Shown here one piece after another: positions 1-7,601 of a DNA stretch of 11,256 nucleotides. Position numbers and translations under genes: made by a program. The notes under the pieces were generated by a model, which was not told the DNA's origin, searched no databases, and saw only the letters and a list, made by a program, of their open reading frames with translations. The stretch's first letter is position 1. Every line of letters begins with the position of its first letter. The stretch comes from Candidatus Tenderia sp. (GTDB lineage Bacteria > Pseudomonadota > Gammaproteobacteria > Tenderiales > Tenderiaceae): contig JASBUE010000201.1 of assembly GCA_030148045.1 (NCBI GenBank), forward strand, positions 1 through 11,256, written 5' to 3'.

Positions 1-87
1 CTATCCGAAGAATATCTGCTCGCTCTGTCGCCGGCGGCCAGCACCTTCACACCCCCCTTTCGCAAAGGGGGGCCAGGGGGGATTTAA
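1..87 (+). CDS. possible C-terminal tail of a gene entering from the left
   Basis: The frame starting at base 1 stays open to a TAA at 85-87. It reads LSEEYLLALSPAASTF and then about twelve residues encoded by the palindromic repeat at 49-85. The first part looks like an ordinary protein tail, but a second plus-strand frame is also open here, so the call is weak. If real, the gene converges on the ThiE-fusion gene, and the two stop codons overlap inside the TTTAAA at the repeat edge. No family can be recognised from so short a piece. Confidence 0.25.
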   Translation, partial: LSEEYLLALSPAASTFTPPFRKGGPGGI

Positions 88-88
88 A
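49..88. repeat. C6TTT/AAAG6 palindromic repeat, copy 1
   Basis: A perfect 9-bp stem, CCCCCCTTT (52-60) and AAAGGGGGG (64-72), encloses a 3-base loop and is followed by a G-rich arm ending GGGGGGATTT. The same unit occurs twice between bioB and bioF (4539-4657), so this is a dispersed extragenic palindrome. There is no T-run directly after the stem on either strand, so it is not a typical intrinsic terminator. Hairpins of this kind between genes can act as mRNA stabilisers or transcription barriers; that role is inferred here. Confidence 0.85.
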
Positions 89-1022
89 CAGGCCAAAGAC
101 TCCGAATCGCCGCAATCCCCTGCCCGCCCGCAGCGAAGGCCTGATCCAGATCATCCCGGCTCACTCCGCACAGGGCATACACCGGGATGGGCATCTCATC
201 GACCAGGCGACGCATCTCATCCCAACCCAAGGGCTCGGTATCCGGATGGCTCCTGGTCCATTGGATGGGCGACAGCAGGGCGAAGTCGGCCGCCAGCTTG
301 AGCGCCTGCTGCAGTTCCTCTCGGCTGTGACAGGAGGCCGCCACCAACAGCTCTTCGCCCAAGGGGCGTTGATTCAGCGAGTGCAGCCGGCCACTGCTGA
401 GCTGGACACCGTCGGCGCCCACTTCCGTCACCCACTCTGGCTCACCATTCAATAACACCCGGGCTCCGTGGGCGTGACAGCGCGCCACCACCTGCCGGGC
501 CAGCGCCTTGTATTCCTCGGCCGCCATCCGCTTGGCGCGCAACTGCACCAAGCGGATACCCTGCGCCAGGGCCTGCTCCAGCTTGACCAGAAACTCTTCC
601 ACATCGTCGGGCGAGGGGGTGATCAAATAACACTCGGGCAGCTGCGCCGCGGCGATGATCGGCCGGTTGGCGGCGGGAAAGTCGCGTTCGGAAAGCTCAT
701 CCACGCCGCACCACACCACCGGCTGCCCCTCGCAGCCGCGGGGCTCGCCGCTGAAGCTATCCACGCGCCAGACATCCAGCAATACCGACCTGTCGGGATA
801 GTCGTATCTGACCCGGATCAAGGGCCGCGCCTGTCTCACCTCGATACCGATTTCTTCATGCAGCTCGCGAGCGAGTGCTCCCAGCACATCCTTACCGGCC
901 TCCACCTTGCCACCGGGGAATTCTCACAGGCCGCCCTGGTGCTTGTCCGCCGGGCGTTTGGCAATCAGCACCTGACCCTGATCGTTGCAGATTAGCGCGG
1001 CGGCTACGTGTACGTATTCCAT
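84..1022 (-). pseudogene. MutT-type Nudix / ThiE-like fusion protein, interrupted by in-frame TGA
   Basis: Read from the ATG at 1022-1020, the frame gives a typical MutT start (MEYVHVAAALICN..., then ..LIAKRPADKHQGGL) and then hits TGA at 924-926, codon 33, where MutT proteins have Trp in the GGLWEFPGGK motif. It continues in the same frame for about 279 more codons to TAA at 84-86. The Nudix box follows the stop (codons 38-60): GKVEAG then Lys44 where the box has its first Glu, then RELHEEIGI intact. From about codon 91 a TIM-barrel ThiE/TenI-like domain follows (YLITPSPDD, LVQLRAKR, GADGVQLSS, PVYALCGVS). Such fusions are common in gammaproteobacteria, where the MutT half cleans oxidised dGTP and the ThiE half has uncertain activity. 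A restart at the GTG at 905 could still make the C-terminal part. The single TGG-to-TGA change is either a real nonsense mutation or a sequence error. Last gene of a minus-strand run, 18 bp after the HugZ-like gene. Confidence 0.85.
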
Positions 1023-1040
1023 AACAACTCTTTGCCTGTT

Positions 1041-1529
1041 TTAAATTTGGGACGCCGCCTTCAGCTTCTCGGCATTGATGGCATGGCTGCCGGCAAAGCC
1101 TTCAACATAACGACCAGCCTGCGGTTCAAAGCGATACAGGGAAAAATCAGAAAACTGGAACATCATCTCGGCAGCGGGCAGACGGGCGAGATAGAGCGCC
1201 TTGAACCGCTCGTAATCGGGATGCTCAGATGGGACCGCCGCCACCGTCCCCTGCAGGGTCAAGCGCGCCAGCAGTTGGGGATCACCCCCCTCATCCGGCT
1301 CGCTCAAGGCCAGTGAGACACGGGGATCCGTCTCCAGGTTGCGGGTATGCCTGGCCAGGCGGCTGAGGTGCAGGATCAAGGCGGAGAAATCCTCCTCGGC
1401 GACAAAGGCTACCCAGGAGACATAGGGCCCCTCGTCACACTGCGTAGCCAGGCAGGCCCAGCGCTGGCCGCGCAGCAGCCGCGTCAGGCGCGCGGGGTCC
1501 ATCGGCTTCATGGCGGATTGCTTCTCCAT
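1041..1529 (-). CDS. HugZ/pyridoxamine-5'-phosphate oxidase-fold protein
   Basis: This 162-residue protein has the split-barrel flavin-binding fold of the PNPOx-like/HugZ family. The N-terminal part ARLTRLLRGQRWACLATQ with PYVSWVAFV matches the first strands. LSRLARHTRNLETDPRVSLALS in the middle is the typical 'thawed' helix plus strand seen in this family. The C-terminal RYVEGFAGSHAI fits the HugZ-type R-x-V-x-GF-G-x-A signature. Family members bind flavin or heme or act as general oxidoreductases; the substrate here cannot be told. The ATG at 1529 lies 12 bp after the upstream gene. A second ATG at 1511 has the better ribosome site (GAGAAG, 9 bases upstream), so the protein may be 156 residues. 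It is probably co-transcribed with the 121-aa gene and the MutT-ThiE gene. Confidence 0.85.
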   Translation of the reverse strand: MEKQSAMKPMDPARLTRLLRGQRWACLATQCDEGPYVSWVAFVAEEDFSALILHLSRLARHTRNLETDPRVSLALSEPDEGGDPQLLARLTLQGTVAAVPSEHPDYERFKALYLARLPAAEMMFQFSDFSLYRFEPQAGRYVEGFAGSHAINAEKLKAASQI

Positions 1530-1541
1530 CAGAGCCGCTAC

Positions 1542-1907
1542 TCAAGCATAGACATCCAGAATCCCAAGCCGGTCCACATCGGCCGGGTGGGTCAGCTGCG
1601 CGGCAGTCTGATAGGCGGCGACGGCACGCTGGATCGGCGACTGATACCCCTCGGACGAACGGGCACGCTGTTCCTGGTGACGGGCCAGATACTCCTCTTC
1701 GCTCAGCGCCGGCGCCTGATACTGCTGCCGCCCCTGTTTGTTGAGCAGCTCCCCTTCCAGGGTCTGCTCCGCAGGGGGGCGCTGATCGCGCTGGGCCAGC
1801 CTGAGCTGTTGCCGGGCCTGGGCCGTAGCGTCACGCAACTGCTGCATGAGCCGGGGGTCAGATGCCGGCATGTTGCCGGCATAGTGTGCGATCGCCGCTG
1901 TGCTCAT
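1542..1907 (-). CDS. hypothetical protein, 121 aa, Gln/Ala/Arg-rich
   Basis: I do not recognise this protein with confidence. It has no cysteine, signal peptide or membrane segment. The centre (about residues 20-60) is rich in Gln, Arg, Ala and Leu and probably helical (RQQLRLAQRDQRPPAEQ). A second helix, SPIQRAVAAYQTAAQL, comes near the C-terminus, which ends ILDVYA. Short proteins with a helix plus a hydrophobic tail of this kind are known to me as uncharacterised proteobacterial proteins, but I cannot name a family. The reading frame is GC-biased like its neighbours, and it ends 12 bp before the HugZ-like gene, which supports a real operon member. The ribosome site is weak (GGAG is 12 bases before the ATG). 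Confidence 0.65.
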   Translation of the reverse strand: MSTAAIAHYAGNMPASDPRLMQQLRDATAQARQQLRLAQRDQRPPAEQTLEGELLNKQGRQQYQAPALSEEEYLARHQEQRARSSEGYQSPIQRAVAAYQTAAQLTHPADVDRLGILDVYA

Positions 1908-1946
1908 GTCACCGTCTGCTCCACACCCCCCTGCTTTACGGCAGGA

Positions 1947-2513
1947 TTAGAACGACATCCTCAGCCCGACGTGCCAACCCTTGTCCAGGTCCACATCCCG
2001 GTTATTTATCAGGCGCGTACGCACATTTCTGTAACCCACGTAGAGCGCCGCCTCGGGCAGCACCTCGTATTCGGCACGTGCGCTGAAATCCCAGAACTTC
2101 TCCGCGTCGCCGAAGGTGGTCACATCCGGCCCGAAATAGAGCTGCGCCACCAGGCCCATGCGGTTCAACTGCGGCGGCACATACCAGCCTTTGGCGCCCA
2201 GGGTGATCGAGCCCACATCGTCACCGCTGTCGAGTGAGACGCCGTAACCCTTCACCCCCACACCGAAATGCAGACCGGGGGCGTGGCTGCCGGCCTCGCC
2301 CATCATCTCGATCCCACCGAGGACCATCACATCGTTGGACTCGGTATACATGAAACCCACATCCACATCGGTACGGCCGTAGCCGCTGTAACTGATGGGC
2401 GTGGCATAACGCAGCAAGGCCGTATCGTTACTCAGACTCAGGTCCAGCTCCCGCGCGCCGGCCTCGGCACCCAGCAGCGTGATCAGCGCCGCAACACTCG
2501 CTCGCAATCTCAT
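1947..2513 (-). CDS. YfaZ-family outer-membrane protein precursor
   Basis: The mature protein is a predicted beta-barrel of about 168 residues following a signal peptide (MRLR, then a hydrophobic stretch ending GAEAGA; likely cleavage before RELDLSL). The body shows alternating hydrophobic strands and glycine turns (GLHFGVGVKGYGVSL, SITLGAKGWYVPP, MGLVAQLYFGPD, LYVGYRNVRT) and ends GLRMSF, with the terminal Phe typical of BAM-assembled outer-membrane proteins. This matches the YfaZ family, whose function is unknown. I chose the ATG at 2513 because AGGGAG lies 7 bases before it; a TTG at 2519 is in frame but has no better site. The gene is alone between comF (183 bp upstream) and the small operon downstream (39 bp), so it may have its own promoter. 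Confidence 0.85.
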   Translation of the reverse strand: MRLRASVAALITLLGAEAGARELDLSLSNDTALLRYATPISYSGYGRTDVDVGFMYTESNDVMVLGGIEMMGEAGSHAPGLHFGVGVKGYGVSLDSGDDVGSITLGAKGWYVPPQLNRMGLVAQLYFGPDVTTFGDAEKFWDFSARAEYEVLPEAALYVGYRNVRTRLINNRDVDLDKGWHVGLRMSF

Positions 2514-2552
2514 TTCCAAACTCCCTGAAAAATCAATGTATTTTGTGCCTGT

Positions 2553-2569
2553 CCCGGAAGGATTCCGGG
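2553..2569. other. short perfect palindrome in the leader of the YfaZ-family gene
   Basis: CCCGGAA and TTCCGGG form a perfect 7-bp stem with a 3-base loop, about 40 bases before the start codon on the transcribed strand. An AGGAGG-like run on the same strand lies just upstream (2574-2579) without a start codon after it. It could be a leader hairpin or a protein-binding dyad; there is no T-run, so it is not a terminator. Confidence 0.4.
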
Positions 2570-2696
2570 CCGTACCTCCTGGCAGCGGGCTATAGTATCA
2601 CGGCGGCGGCAAGACTCAGAAACCACCCAAGGCTCCCGAATCTTTAATTACATCACAACCGGATAAATCTAGACCAGAATCCACCCCTTTTCCAGG

Positions 2697-3434
2697 TTAG
2701 CGCTGAAGCGCCGCGCGGGCGCAGAGCCACACATCCACCCGCCCCACGCCGGACCGTTTCAGCGTCCGGGCCAGCATTTCGACGGTGCTGCCGGTGGTCA
2801 TCACATCATCCACCAGCGCCACATGGCCGACCGGCTTGGCGCACATCTCGAAGGCATCCTTCAGGTTACGCCGCCGCGCCCGGGCGTCCAAGCCCGTCTG
2901 CGGCGTAGTGGCCTGTCGGCGCCGGCAAAAATCCGCGGCAAGCGGCAGATCAAAGACCCTGGACAGCGGCCGGGCCAACTCCAGGGCCTGGTTGAAACCG
3001 CGCTCGCGCAGGCGGCTGGAATGCAGCGGGACCGGAACGATCAGCTCGGGCAGATCGAACGCCATTTGCATGAGTCGGTCCCCCATCAATCCGCCCAACA
3101 GGCGGGCATTGCACAACTTGCCGTTGAACTTGAGCGCCTGAATCAGCTGGGCCACGGGTGCGCCATATTCGAAGACCGCATGAGCGGCATCAAAAGAAGG
3201 GGATTTTTGCTGACAGCGGCCGCAGATACCGATCTGGGGCAGCGGAATGGCACAGCGGCGGCAGGCGGCCTGGAGATAAGGCAACTCGGCGGCACATTCC
3301 CGGCACAGATCCCGCCCATCATGCCCGCCGCGGCCACACAGCACGCAGCTGGGCGGCAACAGCCAATCATGAACACTATTTAGCCAGTTGTTAACTCTTC
3401 CGATTTTTCTAGTTGACAGCCGACCACCAGCCAT
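2697..3434 (-). CDS. comF: ComF-family phosphoribosyltransferase-like protein
   Basis: ComF proteins pair a zinc-binding N-terminus with a type I phosphoribosyltransferase domain. In naturally competent bacteria they help take up single-stranded DNA; many carriers are not known to be competent. Numbered from the ATG at 3434 (245 aa), cysteine pairs at 30/33, 44/47, 58/61 and 71/74 form the zinc ribbon. LIVPVPLHSSRLRERGFNQA (131-150) is the conserved ComF block, and ALVDDVMTTGST (206-217) is the PRPP loop. The start is uncertain: in-frame ATGs lie at 3458 and 3434, and no standard start codon occurs between there and the DWLLPPSCVLCG block. The 3434 start has GGGGGTG 8 bases upstream. Either choice places the bioB promoter and operator inside comF codons. 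ComF homologues next to biotin genes are familiar in gammaproteobacteria (gntX beside bioH in E. coli). Confidence 0.9.
   Translation of the reverse strand: MAGGRLSTRKIGRVNNWLNSVHDWLLPPSCVLCGRGGHDGRDLCRECAAELPYLQAACRRCAIPLPQIGICGRCQQKSPSFDAAHAVFEYGAPVAQLIQALKFNGKLCNARLLGGLMGDRLMQMAFDLPELIVPVPLHSSRLRERGFNQALELARPLSRVFDLPLAADFCRRRQATTPQTGLDARARRRNLKDAFEMCAKPVGHVALVDDVMTTGSTVEMLARTLKRSGVGRVDVWLCARAALQR
3388..3419. promoter_or_regulatory. BirA-like biotin operator
   Basis: TTGTTAACT (3388-3396) and AGTTGACAG (3411-3419) form an inverted repeat, 7 of 9 positions symmetric, separated by 14 bases. The BirA operator of proteobacteria is TTGTAAACC-N14 to 16-GGTTTACAA; the left half matches 7 of 9 and the right half 6 of 9, with the right spacing. 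The right half contains the whole -35 box of the bioB promoter, so bound biotinyl-AMP/BirA would block RNA polymerase, as in the E. coli bio operator. The site lies inside the 5' end of comF. BirA itself is not in the window. Confidence 0.75.
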
Positions 3435-3440
3435 TAATAT
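3413..3440 (+). promoter_or_regulatory. sigma70 promoter of the biotin operon
   Basis: A perfect -35 TTGACA (3413-3418) is followed after 16 bases by TAATAT (3435-3440), a 4-of-6 match to the -10 box. It sits 38 bases before the bioB start codon, leaving a short leader with the ribosome site AAGGA (3467-3471). The overlap with the BirA-like operator supports it as the regulated operon promoter. Confidence 0.7.
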
Positions 3441-3478
3441 CACCCCCCATGGCGCCACTCTATTACAAGGAAACCGGA

Positions 3479-4516
3479 ATGGACAACGCGATTTTCAGCA
3501 CGATTGACCAGATTACCCAACGCATCCTCAATGGCGGCGAGATGACGGCCGAGGAAGGCCGCTGGATGATCCGCCTCGACGACGACTACCTGCCCTGGCT
3601 GATGGCCGGCGCCGATCGCCTGCGCAAGAGCTATCGCGGCAACGAGATCGAGGTCTGCGCCATCGCCAACGTGCGTTCCGGCAACTGTTCGGAAAACTGC
3701 TCCTTCTGCGCCCAGTCCGGTCACCACAAGACCGCCGCCCCGGCCTACGACTACATTCCGGCCGAGGAGCTGGTGGCCCAGGCGCAACAGGCGCGCGAGT
3801 GGGGCGCCAGTGACTTCGGCGTGGTCTCCAAGGGCTGGGGTATGCGCTCCGAAAAGGAGGGCGCCAAACTGGAGGAGTATTTCACCGCCATGGACGCCGG
3901 CACCGACATCGGCCGCTGCGCCAGCCTCGGCGCCCTGACCAAGGCGTCGGCCGAGAAGCTCAAGACCATGGGCATGGAAAACTACCACCACAACCTGGAG
4001 TGCGCCGAGAGCTTCTTCGACCAGGTCTGCACCACCCATACCTACCAGGAGAATATCGACACCATCAACAACGCCCGCGCGGCCGGTCTGCGCGTCTGCG
4101 CCGGGGGCATCCTGGGCATGGGCGAATCCCTGGACCAGCGCATCGAAATGGCCGAGAGCCTGCGCCAGTTGGGTGTGGAATCGGTGCCGCTGAATTTTCT
4201 CAATCCCGTATTGGGCACCCCCATGGGCAATCAGACGCCCATGTCGCCCTACGAAATCCTGCGTGCCATCGCCACCTATCGCTACATGCTGCCCAAGGCC
4301 GAGATCCGCATCGCTGGCGGACGTCAGTTCCTCGGCGACATGCAGTCCATGATCTTCATGGCCGGCGCCTCCGGGGTGATGATCGGCAACTACCTCACCA
4401 CCCAGGGCCGCAGCGTGGACGACGACCTGAAGATGATCCGCGACCTGAAACTGGAGGTGCGCGGCGACACCAAGCAGCGGCGGGGACGGCAAGACCAAGC
4501 GGTGGCGGCTGGCTGA
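3479..4516 (+). CDS. bioB: biotin synthase BioB, with a non-classical auxiliary-cluster cysteine set
   Basis: This radical-SAM enzyme inserts sulfur into dethiobiotin, the last step of biotin synthesis. The ATG at 3479 has AAGGA 7 bases upstream and gives 345 residues. The radical-SAM motif CxxxCxxC is C70-C74-C77 (GNCSENCSFCAQS). In E. coli BioB a [2Fe-2S] cluster, the sulfur source, is held by C97, C128, C188 and R260. Here C147 (CASLG), C207 (RVCAGG) and R277 (RIAGGR) match the last three, but the C97 position reads FGVVSKG, without cysteine. Instead C175 and C184 appear in HNLECAESFF and DQVCTTHTY, where E. coli has Thr and Ile. This is the pattern I associate with the second BioB class, reported to use an auxiliary 4Fe-5S cluster and found mainly in anaerobes. 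The C-terminal tail after about residue 330 is basic and poorly conserved. First gene of the operon. Confidence 0.97.
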   Translation: MDNAIFSTIDQITQRILNGGEMTAEEGRWMIRLDDDYLPWLMAGADRLRKSYRGNEIEVCAIANVRSGNCSENCSFCAQSGHHKTAAPAYDYIPAEELVAQAQQAREWGASDFGVVSKGWGMRSEKEGAKLEEYFTAMDAGTDIGRCASLGALTKASAEKLKTMGMENYHHNLECAESFFDQVCTTHTYQENIDTINNARAAGLRVCAGGILGMGESLDQRIEMAESLRQLGVESVPLNFLNPVLGTPMGNQTPMSPYEILRAIATYRYMLPKAEIRIAGGRQFLGDMQSMIFMAGASGVMIGNYLTTQGRSVDDDLKMIRDLKLEVRGDTKQRRGRQDQAVAAG

Positions 4517-4538
4517 GTGGGGTACGGTGGAGACCGCT

Positions 4539-4657
4539 TAAATCCCCCCTCGGTCCCCCCTTTTTCAAAGGGGGGAAGTTTGCGTTGCCCTCGCAAATCT
4601 TTGAATCAATCACAGCCCTATCCCCCCCTTTGCAAAAGGGGGGTTAGGGGGGGTTTA
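4539..4657. repeat. C6TTT/AAAG6 palindromic repeats, copies 2 and 3, as an inverted doublet
   Basis: Copy 2 has stem CCCCCCTTT (4555-4563)/AAAGGGGGG (4567-4575), with its C-rich arm AAATCCCCCC to the left. Copy 3 has stem 4623-4631/4635-4643, with its G-rich arm GGGGGGGTTTA to the right. The two therefore face in opposite directions around a 46-bp centre that holds a smaller stem (TTTGCG/CGCAAA). This is the layout of a REPIN or BIME-like doublet. It fills most of the 163-bp gap between bioB and bioF. No T-run follows the hairpins on the plus strand, so transcription probably continues, perhaps with reduced expression of the downstream genes. Confidence 0.85.
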
Positions 4658-4679
4658 GCCGACCTGAGAAGCTAAACTG

Positions 4680-5824
<1,145 letters not shown>

Positions 5825-5828
<4 letters not shown>

Positions 5829-5941
5829 AGACACTATTCGAACGTGCAGGTTGGGCTGAGGGACGAAGCCCAACAGGGGACCATCGATCGTTGGGCTTCG
5901 CTGCGCTCTGCCCAACCTACGTCCGGGAGGCCGCAGCATGA
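5825..5941 (+). other. 38-codon bridging ORF between bioF and bioH, encoded by a repeat
   Basis: An ATG at 5825 overlaps the bioF stop (ATGA), runs open for 38 codons through the repeat at 5846-5921, and ends in a TGA that overlaps the bioH ATG (again ATGA). Ribosomes could thus pass from bioF through this frame to bioH without a gap. The product (starts MKTLFERAGW, ends VREAAA) has no recognisable homology and is mostly repeat-encoded, so I doubt it is a functional protein. It may keep translational coupling after the repeat was inserted. Confidence 0.3.
5846..5921. repeat. GTTGGGC/GCCCAAC palindromic repeat, inverted doublet
   Basis: The left unit GCAGGTTGGGC...GCCCAAC (5846-5874) and the right unit GTTGGGC...GCCCAACCTAC (5890-5920) are inverted copies of one element: the reverse complement of the right unit starts GTAGGTTGGGCAGAG, the left unit reads GCAGGTTGGGCTGAG. 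Each unit is itself a hairpin, and together they can form a longer one. This is a common type of dispersed gammaproteobacterial repeat and differs in sequence from the C-rich repeats elsewhere in this window. Confidence 0.85.
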
Positions 5942-6708
5942 GCCTGTTGCATACCGAGACCTTTGGCAACGGCCCCGAGCTGTTCCTGATCCACGGCTGG
6001 GGACTGCACGGCGGTGTCTGGCAGCCTGTTGTCGATGCGCTACAAGACCACTACCGCCTCACCGTCGTCGACCTGCCCGGCCACGGCCACAGTCCCCTGC
6101 CCGCCGGCGGCTTCGATCTCGACCGCTTGTCGCAACTGCTGCGCGATAGCGCGCCCGCCAAGGCCACCTGGATCGGCTGGTCCCTGGGCGGCATGGCCGC
6201 CCTCAATGCGGCGTTGAGCTGGCCGCGGCAGATCGACAAGGTGATCATGGTGGCCGCCCAGCCCCAGTTCATCCAGAGCGACGACTGGCCCCACGCCACC
6301 CCGGAAAAGAGCCTGACTCAGTTCAGCGACAACCTGGTCAACCACACCGAACAGACACTCAAGCGCTTCCTCGCCCTGCAGGTGCGCGGCACGGCGGACG
6401 AGCGGGAACAACTGCGCGGCATCCGCGCCCTGGTGGAGGCCCGCCCCCAACCCCAGGCCGAGGCGCTCAGGCTGGGGCTGGAGATCCTGCGCAGCACCAA
6501 TATGCGGCCGCACCTGCGGGAGATGCAGCGTCCCCTGCAGTTCATCTTCAGCGGGCGCGACATGCTGGTGCCGGTGGCGGCCGCCGAAGCAATCCGGCCC
6601 CTGGCCCCCAAGGCACGGATCGACATCCTGCCGCAGGCCGGGCATATCCCATTTCTGTCTCACACCAATGATTTTTTGAATCCGCTGCAAGAATTCATAA
6701 GCAGATAA
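5938..6708 (+). CDS. bioH: pimeloyl-[ACP] methyl ester esterase BioH
   Basis: BioH removes the methyl group from pimeloyl-ACP methyl ester after two rounds of fatty-acid elongation, releasing the pimeloyl chain for BioF. The 256-residue alpha/beta hydrolase shows the oxyanion-region motif HGWG (19-22), the nucleophile elbow GWSLGG with Ser82 (80-85), Asp208 in SGRDMLVP and His236 in QAGHIPFL. Their positions are within one residue of the E. coli triad (82, 207, 235). The GGGAGG at 5925-5930, 7 bases before the ATG, is a strong ribosome site, and the start overlaps the stop of the bridging ORF. It is followed after only 2 bases by bioC, its functional partner. Confidence 0.95.
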   Translation: MSLLHTETFGNGPELFLIHGWGLHGGVWQPVVDALQDHYRLTVVDLPGHGHSPLPAGGFDLDRLSQLLRDSAPAKATWIGWSLGGMAALNAALSWPRQIDKVIMVAAQPQFIQSDDWPHATPEKSLTQFSDNLVNHTEQTLKRFLALQVRGTADEREQLRGIRALVEARPQPQAEALRLGLEILRSTNMRPHLREMQRPLQFIFSGRDMLVPVAAAEAIRPLAPKARIDILPQAGHIPFLSHTNDFLNPLQEFISR

Positions 6709-6710
6709 AA

Positions 6711-7598
6711 ATGCATCAAACCCCATACCAACTGGACAAACACCTGGTACGCGAATCCTTCGATCGCGCCGCGGCGGGCTATGACGAAGCCGCCATCCTG
6801 CAGCGCGAGATCGGCCAGCGCCTGCTGGAGCGGCTCGACCTGATCAAGCTGCAACCACAGACCATCGTCGACATCGGCGCCGGCACCGGCGAGCTGGGTG
6901 CGGCCTTGGCGAAAAGATATAAGGGCTGCGAGGTGATCCTGCTGGACCTGGCGCCGCGCATGCTCAAACTGGCGCGGGCGCGGCAGGGCATGATGGCGCG
7001 CTGGCGGGGCAAACAGCGCTTCGTCTGCGGCGACGCCGAGCAGCTGCCCCTGGCCGACAACAGCGCCGACATGGTGTTCTCCAACTTCGCCATCCAGTGG
7101 TGCAGCAATCTGGATTCAGCCTTCCGCGAATTCCAGCGCGTACTCAAACCCGGCGGCCTGTTGCTGTTCACGACCTTCGGCCCCGACACCCTCACCGAGC
7201 TGCGCCAGGCCTGGCGCGCGGTGGACGACGCCGTGCACGTCAACAGCTTCATCGACATGCACGATATCGGCGACGCCCTGATGCGTGCCAAGCTGGCCGA
7301 GCCGGTGATGGATGCGGAACGCCTTACGCTTACCTATGCCGACGGCATGGGCGTGATGCGCGACCTCAAGGCCATGGGCGCCCACAATGTCAGCGCCGGG
7401 CGTCATCACGGCCTCACCGGCAAACGCAAACTGAAACAGATGCTGGCCGCCTATGAACAATTTCGCGACGGGGACGGCCTGCTGCCCGCCACCTATGAAG
7501 TGGTCTACGGCCACGCCTGGGGTAGCGATGTTCGGCTGGAACAGCTGCCAGCAGATGGCGCGGTACATGTGCCACTCTCACAACTAAGCAGAAAGTAA
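6711..7598 (+). CDS. bioC: malonyl-[ACP] O-methyltransferase BioC
   Basis: BioC methylates the free carboxyl of malonyl-ACP with SAM, disguising it so that fatty-acid synthase can build the pimeloyl chain. The 295-residue class I methyltransferase has the typical BioC N-terminus (VRESFDRAAAGYDEAAILQR), SAM motif I VDIGAGTGELG (53-63), acidic residue D79 at the end of strand 2, GDAEQLPL (107-114), and LKPGGLLLFTTFGPDTL (145-161). Together with HVNSFIDMHDIGDAL this matches BioC rather than a general methyltransferase. The start codon has no clear ribosome site and comes 2 bases after the bioH stop, so translation is probably coupled to bioH. bioD follows after 3 bases. Confidence 0.95.
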   Translation: MHQTPYQLDKHLVRESFDRAAAGYDEAAILQREIGQRLLERLDLIKLQPQTIVDIGAGTGELGAALAKRYKGCEVILLDLAPRMLKLARARQGMMARWRGKQRFVCGDAEQLPLADNSADMVFSNFAIQWCSNLDSAFREFQRVLKPGGLLLFTTFGPDTLTELRQAWRAVDDAVHVNSFIDMHDIGDALMRAKLAEPVMDAERLTLTYADGMGVMRDLKAMGAHNVSAGRHHGLTGKRKLKQMLAAYEQFRDGDGLLPATYEVVYGHAWGSDVRLEQLPADGAVHVPLSQLSRK

Positions 7599-7601
7599 CC
7601 C

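Noticed and set aside
49..88. CRISPR repeat
   Set aside because: Only single or paired palindromes are present, with no regular array of repeats and spacers.
1347..2237. 296-codon open frame on the plus strand opposite the HugZ-like, 121-aa and YfaZ genes
   Set aside because: It crosses three minus-strand genes and their gaps; composition is that of an antisense shadow and no domain is visible.
3440..4498. 352-codon open frame on the minus strand opposite bioB
   Set aside because: It mirrors bioB's strong third-position GC bias; the translation is Gly/Ala/His/Val-rich with no known motif, while bioB is unmistakable.
4555..4575. Rho-independent terminator after bioB
   Set aside because: The stem is strong, but no T-run follows it on the plus strand, and the same sequence recurs elsewhere as a dispersed repeat.
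6040..6726. 228-codon minus-strand frame opposite bioH
   Set aside because: Antisense shadow of a gene with a complete catalytic triad at the expected positions.
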